From the NCBI RefSeq assembly GCF_019145355.1, contig NZ_JAHSTY010000002.1, positions 558,001 to 622,000 on the forward strand: a stretch of DNA of 64,000 nt, given 5' to 3'. The DNA is from Pseudomonas azadiae (GTDB lineage: Bacteria; Pseudomonadota; Gammaproteobacteria; Pseudomonadales; Pseudomonadaceae). Positions 1 through 8,677 of the stretch are shown here, in pieces. The translations under genes were made by a program, and so were the position numbers. The notes below the pieces were generated by a model. It was not told the origin of the DNA. It made no database searches and saw only the letters and a program-made list of their open reading frames with translations. Every line of letters starts with the position of its first letter. Position 1 is the first letter of the stretch.

Positions 1-37
1 TAGAGCCGACCGATAATGTGAGCCGGTCCCGGTTCAA

Positions 38-124
38 TGTGGGAGCTGGCTTGCCTGCGATAGCATCAACTGGGTGTACCTGATGTACCGAGTTGTCTGC
101 ATCGCAGGCAAGCCAGCTCCCACA
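38..124. repeat. REPIN (GGGAGC family), paired palindrome
   Basis: Two inverted copies of a REP-like unit face each other: TGTGGGAGCTGGCTTGCCTG at the left and its complement ending in CAGCTCCCACA at the right, separated by a short unrelated centre. The same unit recurs in many gaps of this window, which is the normal behaviour of Pseudomonas REPINs. Confidence 0.9.
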
Positions 125-156
125 GAAAAGCAGATAGGTGGAGTGCCACCTAATCT

Positions 157-193
<37 letters not shown>

Positions 194-235
194 CTGTGCT
201 TTCGCTTTTGATCTGGCTTTTGATCTTGATCCTAG

Positions 236-487
236 GCGCCCCGTCAACCACGCTGGCCGAACGCAGGCTTGAATCCGTGGGTAACCCGGCAGGACGCCGG
301 GTTAGCCGTCCTGGGCCATGGATGGCCCATGACGGCGGCCCACGGATTCAAGCCGGAGTGAGGGCACACCGAGCCTAGGCGAGGTGCCGAGTGGTGGGGC
401 AAGAGCCCTTTGCTTACTTTGGGGCTTTTCCAAAGTGAGTCGCTGTAAAAGCGAAACCATAAGCAGCCGTTACCCAAATAACGGATA
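236..487. repeat. Dispersed intergenic element with branched secondary structure
   Basis: From about 236 to 487 the sequence resembles a dispersed non-coding element that I recall as common in P. fluorescens-group genomes. It has a 15 bp inverted repeat (267-281 with 339-353) enclosing two smaller hairpins: 282-290 with 296-304, and 305-310 with 331-336 continued by 313-319 with 322-328. This gives a three-way junction. ORFs through it look like chance reading frames. The exact ends of the element are not visible from a single copy. Confidence 0.6.
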
Positions 488-657
488 TGTACACGGTCAA
501 CCCCAAAGGCTCCCTCGCCACACACCGCAGAAAGTCGTATCGACACCCATGTCGCGATAGACATGGCGTGAGTGTCACCCTTCCTGGCAGTTACAGTCAT
601 TGCCGTACCCGCCGCGCATGGCGACAATCAACCCCTGCTTCTGTCGATGGATCCGGT

Positions 658-1461
658 ATGTCACAGCCTGTGTTTTTCGCCCACGCCAATGGCTTCCCTT
701 CGGCCACCTACGGCAAGCTGTTTGCCGCCCTGGCCCCGGAATACGCGGTGGCGCACCTGCCGCAGCACGGCCACGATCCCAGGTTTCCCGTGGACGATAA
801 CTGGCAGAACCTGGTGGACGAACTGATTCATCATCTGGAGCAGCAACCGGAACCGGTATGGGGCGTGGGGCATTCCCTGGGGGGTGTGTTGCATCTGCAC
901 GCGGCCATGCGGTGCCCGCAGTTGTACCGGGGTGTGGTCATGCTGGATTCTCCGGTGCTGACCCGCGCCGACCGCTGGGTGATCCGCGCGGCCAAGCGCT
1001 TGGGCTTTATCGATCGACTGACCCCGGCCGGGCGCACACTCGGCCGACGTGAAGAATTCAGCGACCTGGACGCTGCGCGCAGTTATTTCGCCGGCAAGAC
1101 CCTGTTCCGAGGCTTTGACCCGGACTGCTTCGACGCCTACCTGCAGCATGGCCTGCACCCAGTGGGCGACCGCCTGCGCCTGCGCTTCGACCCCGCCACC
1201 GAGATCAGCATCTACCGCGGCGTGCCCCACACCAGCCCCGGCCAGGTGCGCCGGTTGAAAGTACCGTTGGCGGTGGTGCGCGGTCGCGAGAGCCGCGTGG
1301 TGATGCGCCACCACACCAGCAGTGTCGGGCGCCTGCCCATGGGCGAAATGCTCAGCATGCCCGGCGGCCATATGTTCCCGCTTGAGCACCCCCAGGACAC
1401 CGCGACCTTGATCAAGCACTTGTTCTCCCGATGGCAAGCCCAGGAGAACAGTTGCGCATGA
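658..1461 (+). CDS. Alpha/beta fold hydrolase
   Basis: A 267-residue serine hydrolase of the alpha/beta fold, cytoplasmic (no signal peptide). The oxyanion-loop segment HANG is at residues 9-12 and the nucleophile elbow GHSLGG gives Ser73. The open frame extends upstream to 487, but that part runs into the dispersed repeat. I therefore start at the ATG at 658, where the family N-terminus MSQPVFFAHANG begins, although it has no strong ribosome binding site. The stop overlaps the start of the next hydrolase gene as ATGA, so the two are translationally coupled. The substrate cannot be read from sequence; small esters or lactones are typical for the family. Confidence 0.85.
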   Translation: MSQPVFFAHANGFPSATYGKLFAALAPEYAVAHLPQHGHDPRFPVDDNWQNLVDELIHHLEQQPEPVWGVGHSLGGVLHLHAAMRCPQLYRGVVMLDSPVLTRADRWVIRAAKRLGFIDRLTPAGRTLGRREEFSDLDAARSYFAGKTLFRGFDPDCFDAYLQHGLHPVGDRLRLRFDPATEISIYRGVPHTSPGQVRRLKVPLAVVRGRESRVVMRHHTSSVGRLPMGEMLSMPGGHMFPLEHPQDTATLIKHLFSRWQAQENSCA

Positions 1462-2312
1462 GCACTCCGGTTGAAGAAGTGCGCCTGAGCCTGCCGCACA
1501 TCGAATTGGCAGCGCATCTGTTCGGGCCCGAGGACGGTTTGCCGGTGATCGCCCTGCATGGCTGGCTGGACAACGCCAACAGCTTTGCGCGACTGGCGCC
1601 GAAACTGCAGGGCTTGCGCATCGTTGCATTGGACATGGCGGGGCATGGGCATTCGGCGCATCGTCCCGCGGGAGCCGGCTACGCTTTGTGGGATTACGTC
1701 TACGACGTGCTGCAAGTCGCCGAACAACTGGGCTGGAAACGTTTTGCATTACTTGGTCACTCCCTTGGCGCCATCGTCTCCCTGGTGCTGGCCGGCGCAT
1801 TGCCCGAACGTGTGACGCACCTGGGATTGATCGATGGTGTGATCCCGCCGACGGCCATCGGTGAGAACGCCGCCGAGCGGCTGGGCATGGCCTTGCAGGC
1901 GCAATTGAACCTCCAAGACAAGCGCAAGCCTGTCTATGACACCCTGGATCGAGCCGTCGAAGCGCGCATGAAAGGCTTGGTGGCGGTCAGCCGTGAAGCC
2001 GCCGAACTGCTGGCCCAGCGCGGCCTGATGCCAGTGCCGGGCGGTTACACCTGGCGCACCGACAGCCGCCTGACCCTGGCTTCGCCGATGCGTCTTACCG
2101 ACAAACAAGCCATGGCCTTCGTGCGAAGGGTGGGCTGCCCTGCACAGTTGGTGGTCGCTGCCGACGGCATGCTGGTGAAACATCCCGAATTGCTTTCCCG
2201 ACTGCCCTTTGCCGTTACCACGCAGCCAGGCGGCCATCATTTGCACCTGAATGATGAGTCTGGCGCGGTCCTTGTTGCAGACTGTTTCAATAGGTTCTTC
2301 CGCGCGCCTTGA
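1458..2312 (+). CDS. Alpha/beta fold hydrolase
   Basis: A 284-residue alpha/beta hydrolase, second gene of a coupled pair of hydrolases. HGWLDN at residues 34-39 forms the oxyanion region and GHSLGA gives nucleophile Ser102; a C-terminal GGHH carries the likely catalytic His. I chose the ATG at 1458, which overlaps the TGA of the upstream gene and has AGGAG at 1442-1446. The longer ATG start at 1431 lies inside the upstream gene without a comparable site. The two hydrolases are clearly different proteins rather than a recent duplication. Function beyond ester-type hydrolysis is unknown. Confidence 0.85.
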   Translation: MSTPVEEVRLSLPHIELAAHLFGPEDGLPVIALHGWLDNANSFARLAPKLQGLRIVALDMAGHGHSAHRPAGAGYALWDYVYDVLQVAEQLGWKRFALLGHSLGAIVSLVLAGALPERVTHLGLIDGVIPPTAIGENAAERLGMALQAQLNLQDKRKPVYDTLDRAVEARMKGLVAVSREAAELLAQRGLMPVPGGYTWRTDSRLTLASPMRLTDKQAMAFVRRVGCPAQLVVAADGMLVKHPELLSRLPFAVTTQPGGHHLHLNDESGAVLVADCFNRFFRAP

Positions 2313-2361
2313 CTTGGGACGGTCAACTGCCGAGGCTGGGCGGATCGAAAGGGAGTCAACC

Positions 2362-2418
2362 ATGAACAACTTCAACATCGCTATGACCGACGATGGCCAG
2401 GGCTCGTTGATCTTATGA
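2362..2418 (+). CDS. Possible leader peptide ORF, 18 codons
   Basis: A short ORF (MNNFNIAMTDDGQGSLIL) starts at 2362 behind a good ribosome binding site (GGGAG, six bases upstream). Its TGA overlaps the ATG of the next gene as ATGA. The downstream gene has no Shine-Dalgarno sequence of its own, so the small ORF may serve to load ribosomes onto it. Whether the peptide itself matters is unknown. It could also be the decayed start of a longer gene. Confidence 0.4.
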   Translation: MNNFNIAMTDDGQGSLIL

Positions 2419-3230
2419 GCGTGCGTAACGGATGTATCCGTATCCTGGGCTTGAGCCTTCTGAGCCCTTTGGTATTCGCCGCCGACGTACCGGGTAGCCA
2501 GGACTTGCCTGCCGTGGCCCGCCAGGTCGATTCGCAAATCGTCGATTACCGCCCCGCTGAAGAAAAAGAACGCATCTACCCCATGGGCGCAATCCGCAAG
2601 ATCAGCGGCCAGTTGCGCTATGAGGGCCAGGCCACCGCACGCGGCCAAGCTACTGCCATCACTTATGAACTGCCCGCCGAACACAGCGCCAGCGCCGCGT
2701 TTACCGCCACGCGTGAAGCGTTGCAAGAGAAGGGCGCGCAGTTGCTGTTCTGGTGCAAGGCCCGCGATTGCGGCGAAAGCAGCCTGTGGGCCAATGAGAT
2801 CTTCGGCAACGCCAAGCTGGTCGGTGCCGACAACCAGCAGGAATACCTGTTGCTGCGCCTGGCCGAGACCGATTCCCTGGTCGCCCTCTACAGCATCACC
2901 CGCGGTAATCGCCGCGCCTATCTGCATGTGGAACAACTGGACGCGAGTGCACCGCTGGGCGATTTGCTGCCCACCTCGGCCACCCTGTTGCGCGAGCTTA
3001 AAAGCACCGGCGAGCTGGACTTCCCTGCGTTGGGGCGCGAGCCGGATGACACCTGGCTGACCCTGATTTCCCGTGGGCTGAACCTTGATACCACCTTGCG
3101 CGTGAGTTTGACCGGCGCGAATGCCGAGGCCTGGCGCCAGGCCCTGATCGACAAGGGCGTGCGCGCCGCACGCCTGGAAACCGGCAACGGGGGGGACACC
3201 CAAGGCCTGCACCTGGATCTGATACGCTAG
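2415..3230 (+). CDS. DUF4892 family exported protein
   Basis: A 271-residue protein with a signal peptide ending near residue 22 (hydrophobic ILGLSLLSPLVFA, then ADVPGSQDLP). The first half, with the PAEEKERIYPMGAIRKISG stretch, the segment ending in a Cys-containing FWCKARDCGESS and the following SLWANEIFGNAKLVG, matches what I recall of Pseudomonas DUF4892 proteins, which are periplasmic or outer-membrane associated and of unknown function. Its C-terminal half resembles an OmpA-like periplasmic fold only vaguely. The start codon overlaps a small upstream ORF and lacks its own ribosome binding site. Confidence 0.75.
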   Translation: MSVRNGCIRILGLSLLSPLVFAADVPGSQDLPAVARQVDSQIVDYRPAEEKERIYPMGAIRKISGQLRYEGQATARGQATAITYELPAEHSASAAFTATREALQEKGAQLLFWCKARDCGESSLWANEIFGNAKLVGADNQQEYLLLRLAETDSLVALYSITRGNRRAYLHVEQLDASAPLGDLLPTSATLLRELKSTGELDFPALGREPDDTWLTLISRGLNLDTTLRVSLTGANAEAWRQALIDKGVRAARLETGNGGDTQGLHLDLIR

Positions 3231-3302
3231 GGGCGCCAAGGCGAACGGCTGCGTGCCGGTCGCCTAAGCTGTCTTCCTACCGTCTTCTTCTAGAGATACC
3301 CC

Positions 3303-4364
3303 ATGCTCAATAATGATCGCCTGCTGGTGCAAATCCTGCTGCTGGTGCTGTTTGGTGCCAGCTTCTGGGTCATGGCACCGTTCTGGTCGGCGCTGTTCTG
3401 GGGCGCGGTGCTGGCCTTTGCCAGTTGGCCGTTGATGGTCCTGCTCACGCGTTGGCTGGGAGGGCGCGAGTCCCTGGCGGCCGGCATCCTCACGTTGGGT
3501 TGGATGCTGCTGGTGGCGGCGCCGCTGGTGTGGCTGGGTTTCAACCTTGCGGACCATGTGCGCGATGCGGTGGCGTTGATCAAGGATATCCAGGTCGATG
3601 GCTTGCCGGCGGCACCGACCTGGCTCGGTTCGATCCCCTTGGTCGGCGAGCGACTGGTGGCGATGTGGGACAGCGTCGACCAACAGGGCGCGGCCCTCAT
3701 GGTCAGCCTCAAGCCGTACCTGGGGCAGGTCGGAAATTGGTTGCTGGCGCGCAGTGCGCAGATCGGTGGCGGCATCCTTGAGCTGACCCTGAGCCTGGTG
3801 TTCGTGTTCTTTTTCTATCGCGACGGGCCGCGCCTGGCGATGTTCGTGCACCGTTTGTTGGAGCGCCTGATCGGCGATCGTGCCGGTTACTACATCGAAC
3901 TGGTTGCCGGCACGGTACAGCGCGTCGTCAATGGCGTGATCGGCACCGCCGCCGCCCAGGCCGTACTGGCGCTGATCGGCTTCCTGATTGCCGGCGTACC
4001 GGGCGCGCTGGTGCTGGGCATCGTCACCTTCCTGCTCAGCCTGATCCCCATGGGCCCGCCGTTGGTGTGGATCCCCGCCACGGCATGGTTGGCCTGGAAA
4101 GGTGACTACACCTATGCGGTGTTCCTCGGCGTATGGGGCACGTTCATCATCAGCGGCGTGGACAACGTGCTCAAACCCTACCTGATCAGCCGCGGCGGCA
4201 ACCTGCCGCTGGTGATCGTGCTGCTCGGCGTATTCGGCGGCTTGATCGCCTTTGGCTTCATCGGGCTGTTCATCGGCCCGACCTTGCTGGCGGTGGCCTA
4301 CAGCCTGTTGACGGATTGGAGCGCGACCCAGGCTCAGGGGCGCCGGGAGGATAAACCGCTGTAA
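3303..4364 (+). CDS. AI-2E family transporter (PerM/YdiK-like)
   Basis: A 353-residue inner-membrane protein with about eight hydrophobic segments: two pairs near the N-terminus (residues 8-65), an amphipathic middle region (about 80-150), and a dense set of helices from about 155 to 335. This layout and length are typical of the AI-2E/PerM permease family. Members have been linked to autoinducer-2 export or to sodium/proton exchange, so the substrate cannot be assigned. The C-terminal 20 residues are polar and cytoplasmic. It stands alone between the DUF4892 gene and a REP palindrome. Confidence 0.85.
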   Translation: MLNNDRLLVQILLLVLFGASFWVMAPFWSALFWGAVLAFASWPLMVLLTRWLGGRESLAAGILTLGWMLLVAAPLVWLGFNLADHVRDAVALIKDIQVDGLPAAPTWLGSIPLVGERLVAMWDSVDQQGAALMVSLKPYLGQVGNWLLARSAQIGGGILELTLSLVFVFFFYRDGPRLAMFVHRLLERLIGDRAGYYIELVAGTVQRVVNGVIGTAAAQAVLALIGFLIAGVPGALVLGIVTFLLSLIPMGPPLVWIPATAWLAWKGDYTYAVFLGVWGTFIISGVDNVLKPYLISRGGNLPLVIVLLGVFGGLIAFGFIGLFIGPTLLAVAYSLLTDWSATQAQGRREDKPL

Positions 4365-4396
4365 CTGATCACTGGCGGTAAGTACCCACACATAAC

Positions 4397-4531
4397 TGTA
4401 GTGAGCGGGCTTGCCCCGCGCTGGGTGGCGAAGCCGCCCCAAACCAGGCGACCTCGTTTTATCTGGAACTCGATGGTGCCTGGATTGGGGGCGGCTTCGC
4501 CACCCAGCGCGGGGCAAGCCCGCTCACTACA
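4397..4531. repeat. REP palindrome pair (GTAGTGAGCGGGC family)
   Basis: Inverted copies of TGTAGTGAGCGGGCTTGCCC and its complement, each with an inner GGTGGCGAAGCCGCCCC arm, face each other across a short centre. Its right edge supplies the stop codon of the convergent histidine kinase gene. Confidence 0.9.
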
Positions 4532-5567
4532 AGCTGCGGGGTAGCCACATGACCGCCGTCAAGCCACCGCCCGGCGTCTCCTCAAGGCCCAACCGACCGC
4601 CGAGGCGTTCGGCCGCTTCCTTGGAAATCGTCATGCCCAGGCCGACGCCGCCGGAGTTGCGGTTGCGTGAACCTTCCAGCCGGTAGAACGGCTCGAACAC
4701 CGCTTCACGCTTGTCGGCGGCGATGCCGGGGCCATGGTCGATCACGCGGATGACCAGCGCCTCGCGGCTGTCCGCCAGCTCGATGCGCGCCGTGCCGGCA
4801 TACCGCAAGGCGTTGTCGATCAGGTTATTGAGGCATGAACGCAACGCCATCGGTTGCACCTGCAGCGGCGCGCAGGTGCCGGCGAATTGCACATCGCAGC
4901 CCTGGTCCTGGGCGTTTTCGCTCATCGACTCCACCAGCGCCTGCACATCCAGCCAGTGCCGGGTTTCGCTGGTGCGTTGTTCGTGCAGGTAGCTCAGGGT
5001 GGCGTCGAGCATGCCGATCATGTCGTCAAGGTCCTGGCGCATCTGGCCTTGCAACCGGGTGTCTTCGATCTGTTCCAGGCGCAGCTTGAGGCGTGACAGG
5101 GGGGTGCGCAGGTCATGGGACACTGCGCCGAGCATGCGCGCGCGTTGGCTGACTTGCTCGCGAATGCGCCGTTGCATCAGGTTGAAGGTCGACGCCGCCC
5201 GTTGGGCCTCGCGCGGCCCGGACTCGTCGAGCGGCGGGCTGTTGAGGTCCAGGCTCAAGCGTTCTGCGGCTTCACTCAGACGCTGGATCGGGCGGCTCAG
5301 CAGCTTGGCGCCATACCAGGCGGCGATAATCAGCGAGATGAACTGGAACGTCAGCGGCACCAGCGGGCCACCGAACCAGGGGCGATGACGTTCCCTGGGC
5401 AGGGCGGCCATGGACCCGTCCGGTTGCTCGACGTAGGCTTCCTGGGGCGGCGGCGGGGGCGGCCCGTAATGGTGAAACCAGATGAATGCCAACACATGGG
5501 CCAGCACGATCGCCACCAGCAACACACCGAACAGCCGACCGAACAGCGTGTTGAACGCGTTGCGCAT
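4527..5567 (-). CDS. Sensor histidine kinase (EnvZ-like)
   Basis: A 346-residue membrane kinase, partner of the response regulator just upstream. There are two transmembrane helices (about 11-31 and 69-89) around a short periplasmic loop that contains six consecutive prolines. A HAMP region (about 90-145), a HisKA domain with phospho-acceptor His151 in SHDLRTPLSRL, and a HATPase domain with N-box NNLIDNAL (247-254) and DHGPG (277-281) follow. The gene starts one base inside the regulator's stop (TGATG), so the pair is coupled. Its TAG stop lies in the flanking REP element, so the last residues are shaped by that repeat. The signal sensed is unknown. Confidence 0.9.
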   Translation of the reverse strand: MRNAFNTLFGRLFGVLLVAIVLAHVLAFIWFHHYGPPPPPPQEAYVEQPDGSMAALPRERHRPWFGGPLVPLTFQFISLIIAAWYGAKLLSRPIQRLSEAAERLSLDLNSPPLDESGPREAQRAASTFNLMQRRIREQVSQRARMLGAVSHDLRTPLSRLKLRLEQIEDTRLQGQMRQDLDDMIGMLDATLSYLHEQRTSETRHWLDVQALVESMSENAQDQGCDVQFAGTCAPLQVQPMALRSCLNNLIDNALRYAGTARIELADSREALVIRVIDHGPGIAADKREAVFEPFYRLEGSRNRNSGGVGLGMTISKEAAERLGGRLGLEETPGGGLTAVMWLPRSL

Positions 5568-6349
5568 CAGCCAATATCCCTGGCGTCGAACAAGTAGCCT
5601 TCGCCACGCACGGTCTTGATCAGCTGCGGTGCCTTGGGATCGTCGCCGAGTTTTTGCCGCAGGCGCGACACCAGCAGGTCGATGCTGCGATCAAAGGCTT
5701 CGATGGAACGGCCACGGGCGGCATCCAGCAATTGCTCGCGGCTCAGCACCCGGCGCGGGCGTTCGATAAACACCCACAGCAGGCGGAACTCGGCGTTGGA
5801 CAATGGCACCACCAGGCCACTGTCGGCCACCAGTTGACGCAACACGCTGTTGAGCCGCCAATTGTCGAAGCGGATATTGGCACGCTGTTCGCTGCGGTCA
5901 TCGCGCACGCGACGCAGGATCGTCTGGATCCGCGCGACCAGCTCGCGGGGCTCGAACGGCTTGGACATGTAGTCGTCGGCACCCAGCTCCAGGCCGATGA
6001 TGCGGTCGGTGGGTTCGCAGCGGGCGGTGAGCATCAGGATCGGGATGTCCGACTCCGCGCGCAGCCAGCGGCATAGCGACAGGCCATCTTCACCCGGCAG
6101 CATCAGGTCAAGCACGACCACGTCGAAGGTTTCGGCTTGCATGGCCTTGCGCATCGTGGTGCCGTCGGTAACGCCGGTGGCCAGGATGCCGAAGCGGGCC
6201 AGGTAGTCGATCAGCAGTTCGCGGATCGGCACATCGTCGTCGACGATCAGCGCACGGGTGTTCCAGCGCTTGTCATCGGCGATTGCCGCGCCTTGTTGTT
6301 CGTCGTTCAAAGCGAGGGAAGGGGTTTGCATGATGCGATTGTCTGCCAT
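5567..6349 (-). CDS. OmpR-family response regulator
   Basis: A DNA-binding response regulator of about 260 residues. The receiver domain carries the acidic cluster VDDD (37-40), phospho-acceptor Asp81 in VVLDLMLPGEDG and the conserved Lys in MSKPF. The C-terminal winged helix includes EFRLLWVF and the ending VRGEGYLF typical of OmpR/PhoB proteins. About 30 extra residues precede the receiver domain. Possible starts are ATG at 6382, 6349 and 6331, none with a clear ribosome binding site, so the N-terminus is uncertain. It is transcribed ahead of its histidine kinase and overlaps it by one base. Target genes are not evident. Confidence 0.9.
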   Translation of the reverse strand: MADNRIMQTPSLALNDEQQGAAIADDKRWNTRALIVDDDVPIRELLIDYLARFGILATGVTDGTTMRKAMQAETFDVVVLDLMLPGEDGLSLCRWLRAESDIPILMLTARCEPTDRIIGLELGADDYMSKPFEPRELVARIQTILRRVRDDRSEQRANIRFDNWRLNSVLRQLVADSGLVVPLSNAEFRLLWVFIERPRRVLSREQLLDAARGRSIEAFDRSIDLLVSRLRQKLGDDPKAPQLIKTVRGEGYLFDARDIG

Positions 6350-6589
6350 GTGGTTGCGGTCAGCATAGGCGCCCAGCCCCATGGCTGGAAGTGCTGGCAG
6401 TTGGGTCGTGCGACGAGCCTAGCGGTGGCGCGTGTTGTGGGCATGTCGTGAATGTATCAGCTCTGAAACAATTACCTGGACGGCCCGCCGGACGGCGCTT
6501 GGTCAGTATTTACCGATCATCGGATCCCGCAACGGCGCTGCTTGCGCTACAATCCGCGCCGATTTCGACTTGCCTGAGAGCCCACGCCA

Positions 6590-7288
6590 ATGTCCGTCTG
6601 CCAGACGCCTATCATCGTCGCCCTGGATTACCCCACCCGTGACGCCGCACTGAAGCTGGCTGACCAGTTGGACCCCACGCTTTGCCGGGTCAAGGTCGGC
6701 AAGGAACTGTTCACCAGTTGCGCCGCGGAAATCGTCGGCACCCTGCGTGACAAAGGCTTCGAGGTGTTCCTCGACCTGAAATTCCACGATATCCCGAACA
6801 CCACCGCCATGGCGGTCAAGGCCGCCGCCGAAATGGGCGTGTGGATGGTCAACGTGCACTGCTCCGGCGGCCTGCGCATGATGACCGCGTGCCGTGAAGT
6901 GCTGGAACAGCGCAGCGGTCCCAAGCCGTTGCTGATCGGCGTGACCGTGCTCACCAGCATGGAGCGTGAAGACTTGGCCGGCATCGGCCTGGACATCGAG
7001 CCTCAGGAGCAAGTATTGCGCCTGGCGGCCCTGGCGCAGAAAGCCGGTCTCGATGGCCTGGTGTGCTCGGCGCTGGAAGCCCAGGCACTGAAAACCGCGC
7101 ACCCGTCGCTGCAATTGGTGACCCCGGGGATTCGCCCGGCGGGCAGTGCCCAGGATGACCAGCGCCGTATCCTCACCCCACGCCAGGCACTGGACGCGGG
7201 CTCGGATTACCTGGTGATTGGTCGCCCGATCAGCCAGGCGGCGGATCCGGCGAAGGCGTTGGCGGCAGTGGTCGCCGAAATCGCCTGA
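6590..7288 (+). CDS. pyrF: Orotidine 5'-phosphate decarboxylase
   Basis: A 232-residue TIM-barrel enzyme that decarboxylates OMP to UMP, the last step of de novo pyrimidine synthesis. The catalytic D-x-K-x-x-D signature is seen as DLKFHD with Asp62, Lys64 and Asp67, and the phosphate-binding end TPGIRP and IGRPI segments are present near residues 180 and 212. Length is normal for bacterial PyrF. It is a single gene preceded by a 200-base gap that also carries the promoter of the divergent two-component operon. Confidence 0.97.
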   Translation: MSVCQTPIIVALDYPTRDAALKLADQLDPTLCRVKVGKELFTSCAAEIVGTLRDKGFEVFLDLKFHDIPNTTAMAVKAAAEMGVWMVNVHCSGGLRMMTACREVLEQRSGPKPLLIGVTVLTSMEREDLAGIGLDIEPQEQVLRLAALAQKAGLDGLVCSALEAQALKTAHPSLQLVTPGIRPAGSAQDDQRRILTPRQALDAGSDYLVIGRPISQAADPAKALAAVVAEIA

Positions 7289-7310
7289 CCGCTAAAGCAC
7301 GCACATTCAA

Positions 7311-7412
7311 TGTGGGAGCTGGCTTGTCGGATCGCCGCACCGCTGCGATAGCACCAACCCGGTATGACAGAAAGACCGAGTCGTTTGCATCGCAGGCAAG
7401 CCAGCTCCCACA
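7311..7412. repeat. REPIN (GGGAGC family) with 16-nt insert
   Basis: A facing pair of GGGAGC palindromes. The left unit is interrupted after GGCTTG by 16 extra bases (7327-7342, TCGGATCGCCGCACCG) before the usual CTGCGATAGC resumes. The right unit is of the usual form. Confidence 0.9.
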
Positions 7413-7442
7413 GGTACAGTGGTCACACGGGTCGTTGGGGTG

Positions 7443-8450
7443 TCAGTTGACCTTGAGCACCAACTTCCCGAAGTTCTCCCCATTGAACAGCTTCATCAGC
7501 GTCTCCGGGAACGTCTCCAGTCCCTCCACGATATCTTCCTTGCTCTTGAGCTTGCCCTGCGCCATCCAACCTGCCATTTCCTGGCCGGCGGCGGCGAAGT
7601 GAGCGGCGTGATCCATCACCACAAATCCTTCCATGCGCGCGCGATTGACCAGCAGTGACAGATAGTTGGCCGGCCCTTTCACGGCTTCCTTGTTGTTGTA
7701 CTGGCTGATGGCGCCGCAAATCACCACGCGGGCTTTGAGCGCCAGACGGCTGAGCACCGCGTCGAGAATGTCGCCGCCGACGTTATCAAAATACACATCC
7801 ACGCCCTTGGGGCACTCGCGCTTGAGGGCGGCGGGTACGTCTTCGCTCTTGTAGTCGATGGCGGCGTCAAAGCCCAACTCGTCCACCAGGAACTTGCACT
7901 TGTCGGCACCACCGGCAATACCCACCACGCGGCAGCCTTTGATCTTGGCGATCTGCCCGGCAATGCTGCCCACGGCACCGGCGGCGCCGGAGATCACCAC
8001 GGTTTCACCCGCCTTGGGTGCGCCGGTGTCAAGCAGCGCGAAATAAGCGGTCATGCCGGTCATGCCCAGTGCCGACAAGTAGCGCGGTAAAGGCGCCAGT
8101 GCAGGATCGACCTTGTAGAAACCACGCGGCTCGCCCAAGAAGTAGTCCTGAACGCCCAGGGCACCATTGACGTAGTCACCGACCGAGAATTTCGGGTTGT
8201 TCGACGCGATCACTTTTCCCACGCCCAGCGCACGCATTACTTCACCAATGCCGACCGGCGGAATGTAAGACTTGCCTTCATTCATCCAGCCGCGCATGGC
8301 GGGGTCGAGGGACAAATATTCATTGCGTACCAGCACCTGGCCGTCCTGAGGCGTGCCCACCGGAACTTCCTGGTAGGTGAAGGTTTCCCGGGTGGCCGCG
8401 CCGACCGGGCGCTTGGCGAGCAGGAATTGGCGATTGGTCTGGGCGGTCAT
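7443..8450 (-). CDS. NADP-dependent oxidoreductase (CurA/leukotriene B4 dehydrogenase-like)
   Basis: A 335-residue zinc-free medium-chain dehydrogenase. The N-terminal catalytic domain carries LSLDPAMRGWM (47-57), a signature of the prostaglandin reductase/CurA group. The Rossmann domain has VVISGAAGAVGS (151-162) and a downstream GGADKCKFL. Such enzymes reduce activated double bonds of enones with NADPH. The open frame reaches 8585, but I start at 8450 (MTAQTNRQF), which matches family N-termini and has an AGAAGAG-type ribosome site. No cofactor-binding zinc cysteines are seen. It is a monocistronic gene; the natural substrate is unknown. Confidence 0.9.
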   Translation of the reverse strand: MTAQTNRQFLLAKRPVGAATRETFTYQEVPVGTPQDGQVLVRNEYLSLDPAMRGWMNEGKSYIPPVGIGEVMRALGVGKVIASNNPKFSVGDYVNGALGVQDYFLGEPRGFYKVDPALAPLPRYLSALGMTGMTAYFALLDTGAPKAGETVVISGAAGAVGSIAGQIAKIKGCRVVGIAGGADKCKFLVDELGFDAAIDYKSEDVPAALKRECPKGVDVYFDNVGGDILDAVLSRLALKARVVICGAISQYNNKEAVKGPANYLSLLVNRARMEGFVVMDHAAHFAAAGQEMAGWMAQGKLKSKEDIVEGLETFPETLMKLFNGENFGKLVLKVN

Positions 8451-8677
8451 GGCAGGCACTCTTCTGAAAATGAACCTGAAGTGATAGACCTTGAACGCTT
8501 CAGGGGCAAGTTTCACCGACGGTGCGAATGCTGGCCGATAGGTGTTGCTGATAGTCAGCCGGTGGCTCTTATCACTGCGATCCATGCAGCCTCAACCGGC
8601 CTTCTGATAGTGCTGACACGTGCGGTGCGGCGTTGGCTAGACTCGACCTCCGGTTCCATTCCCCACAGGACATCCGT

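Noticed and set aside
487..657. Extended N-terminus for the first hydrolase
   Set aside because: The added residues derive from the dispersed repeat and do not resemble hydrolase N-termini.
1749..3239. Long minus-strand ORF of 496 codons
   Set aside because: It is antisense to two well supported genes, is rich in Gln/His/Arg typical of shadow frames and has no family features.
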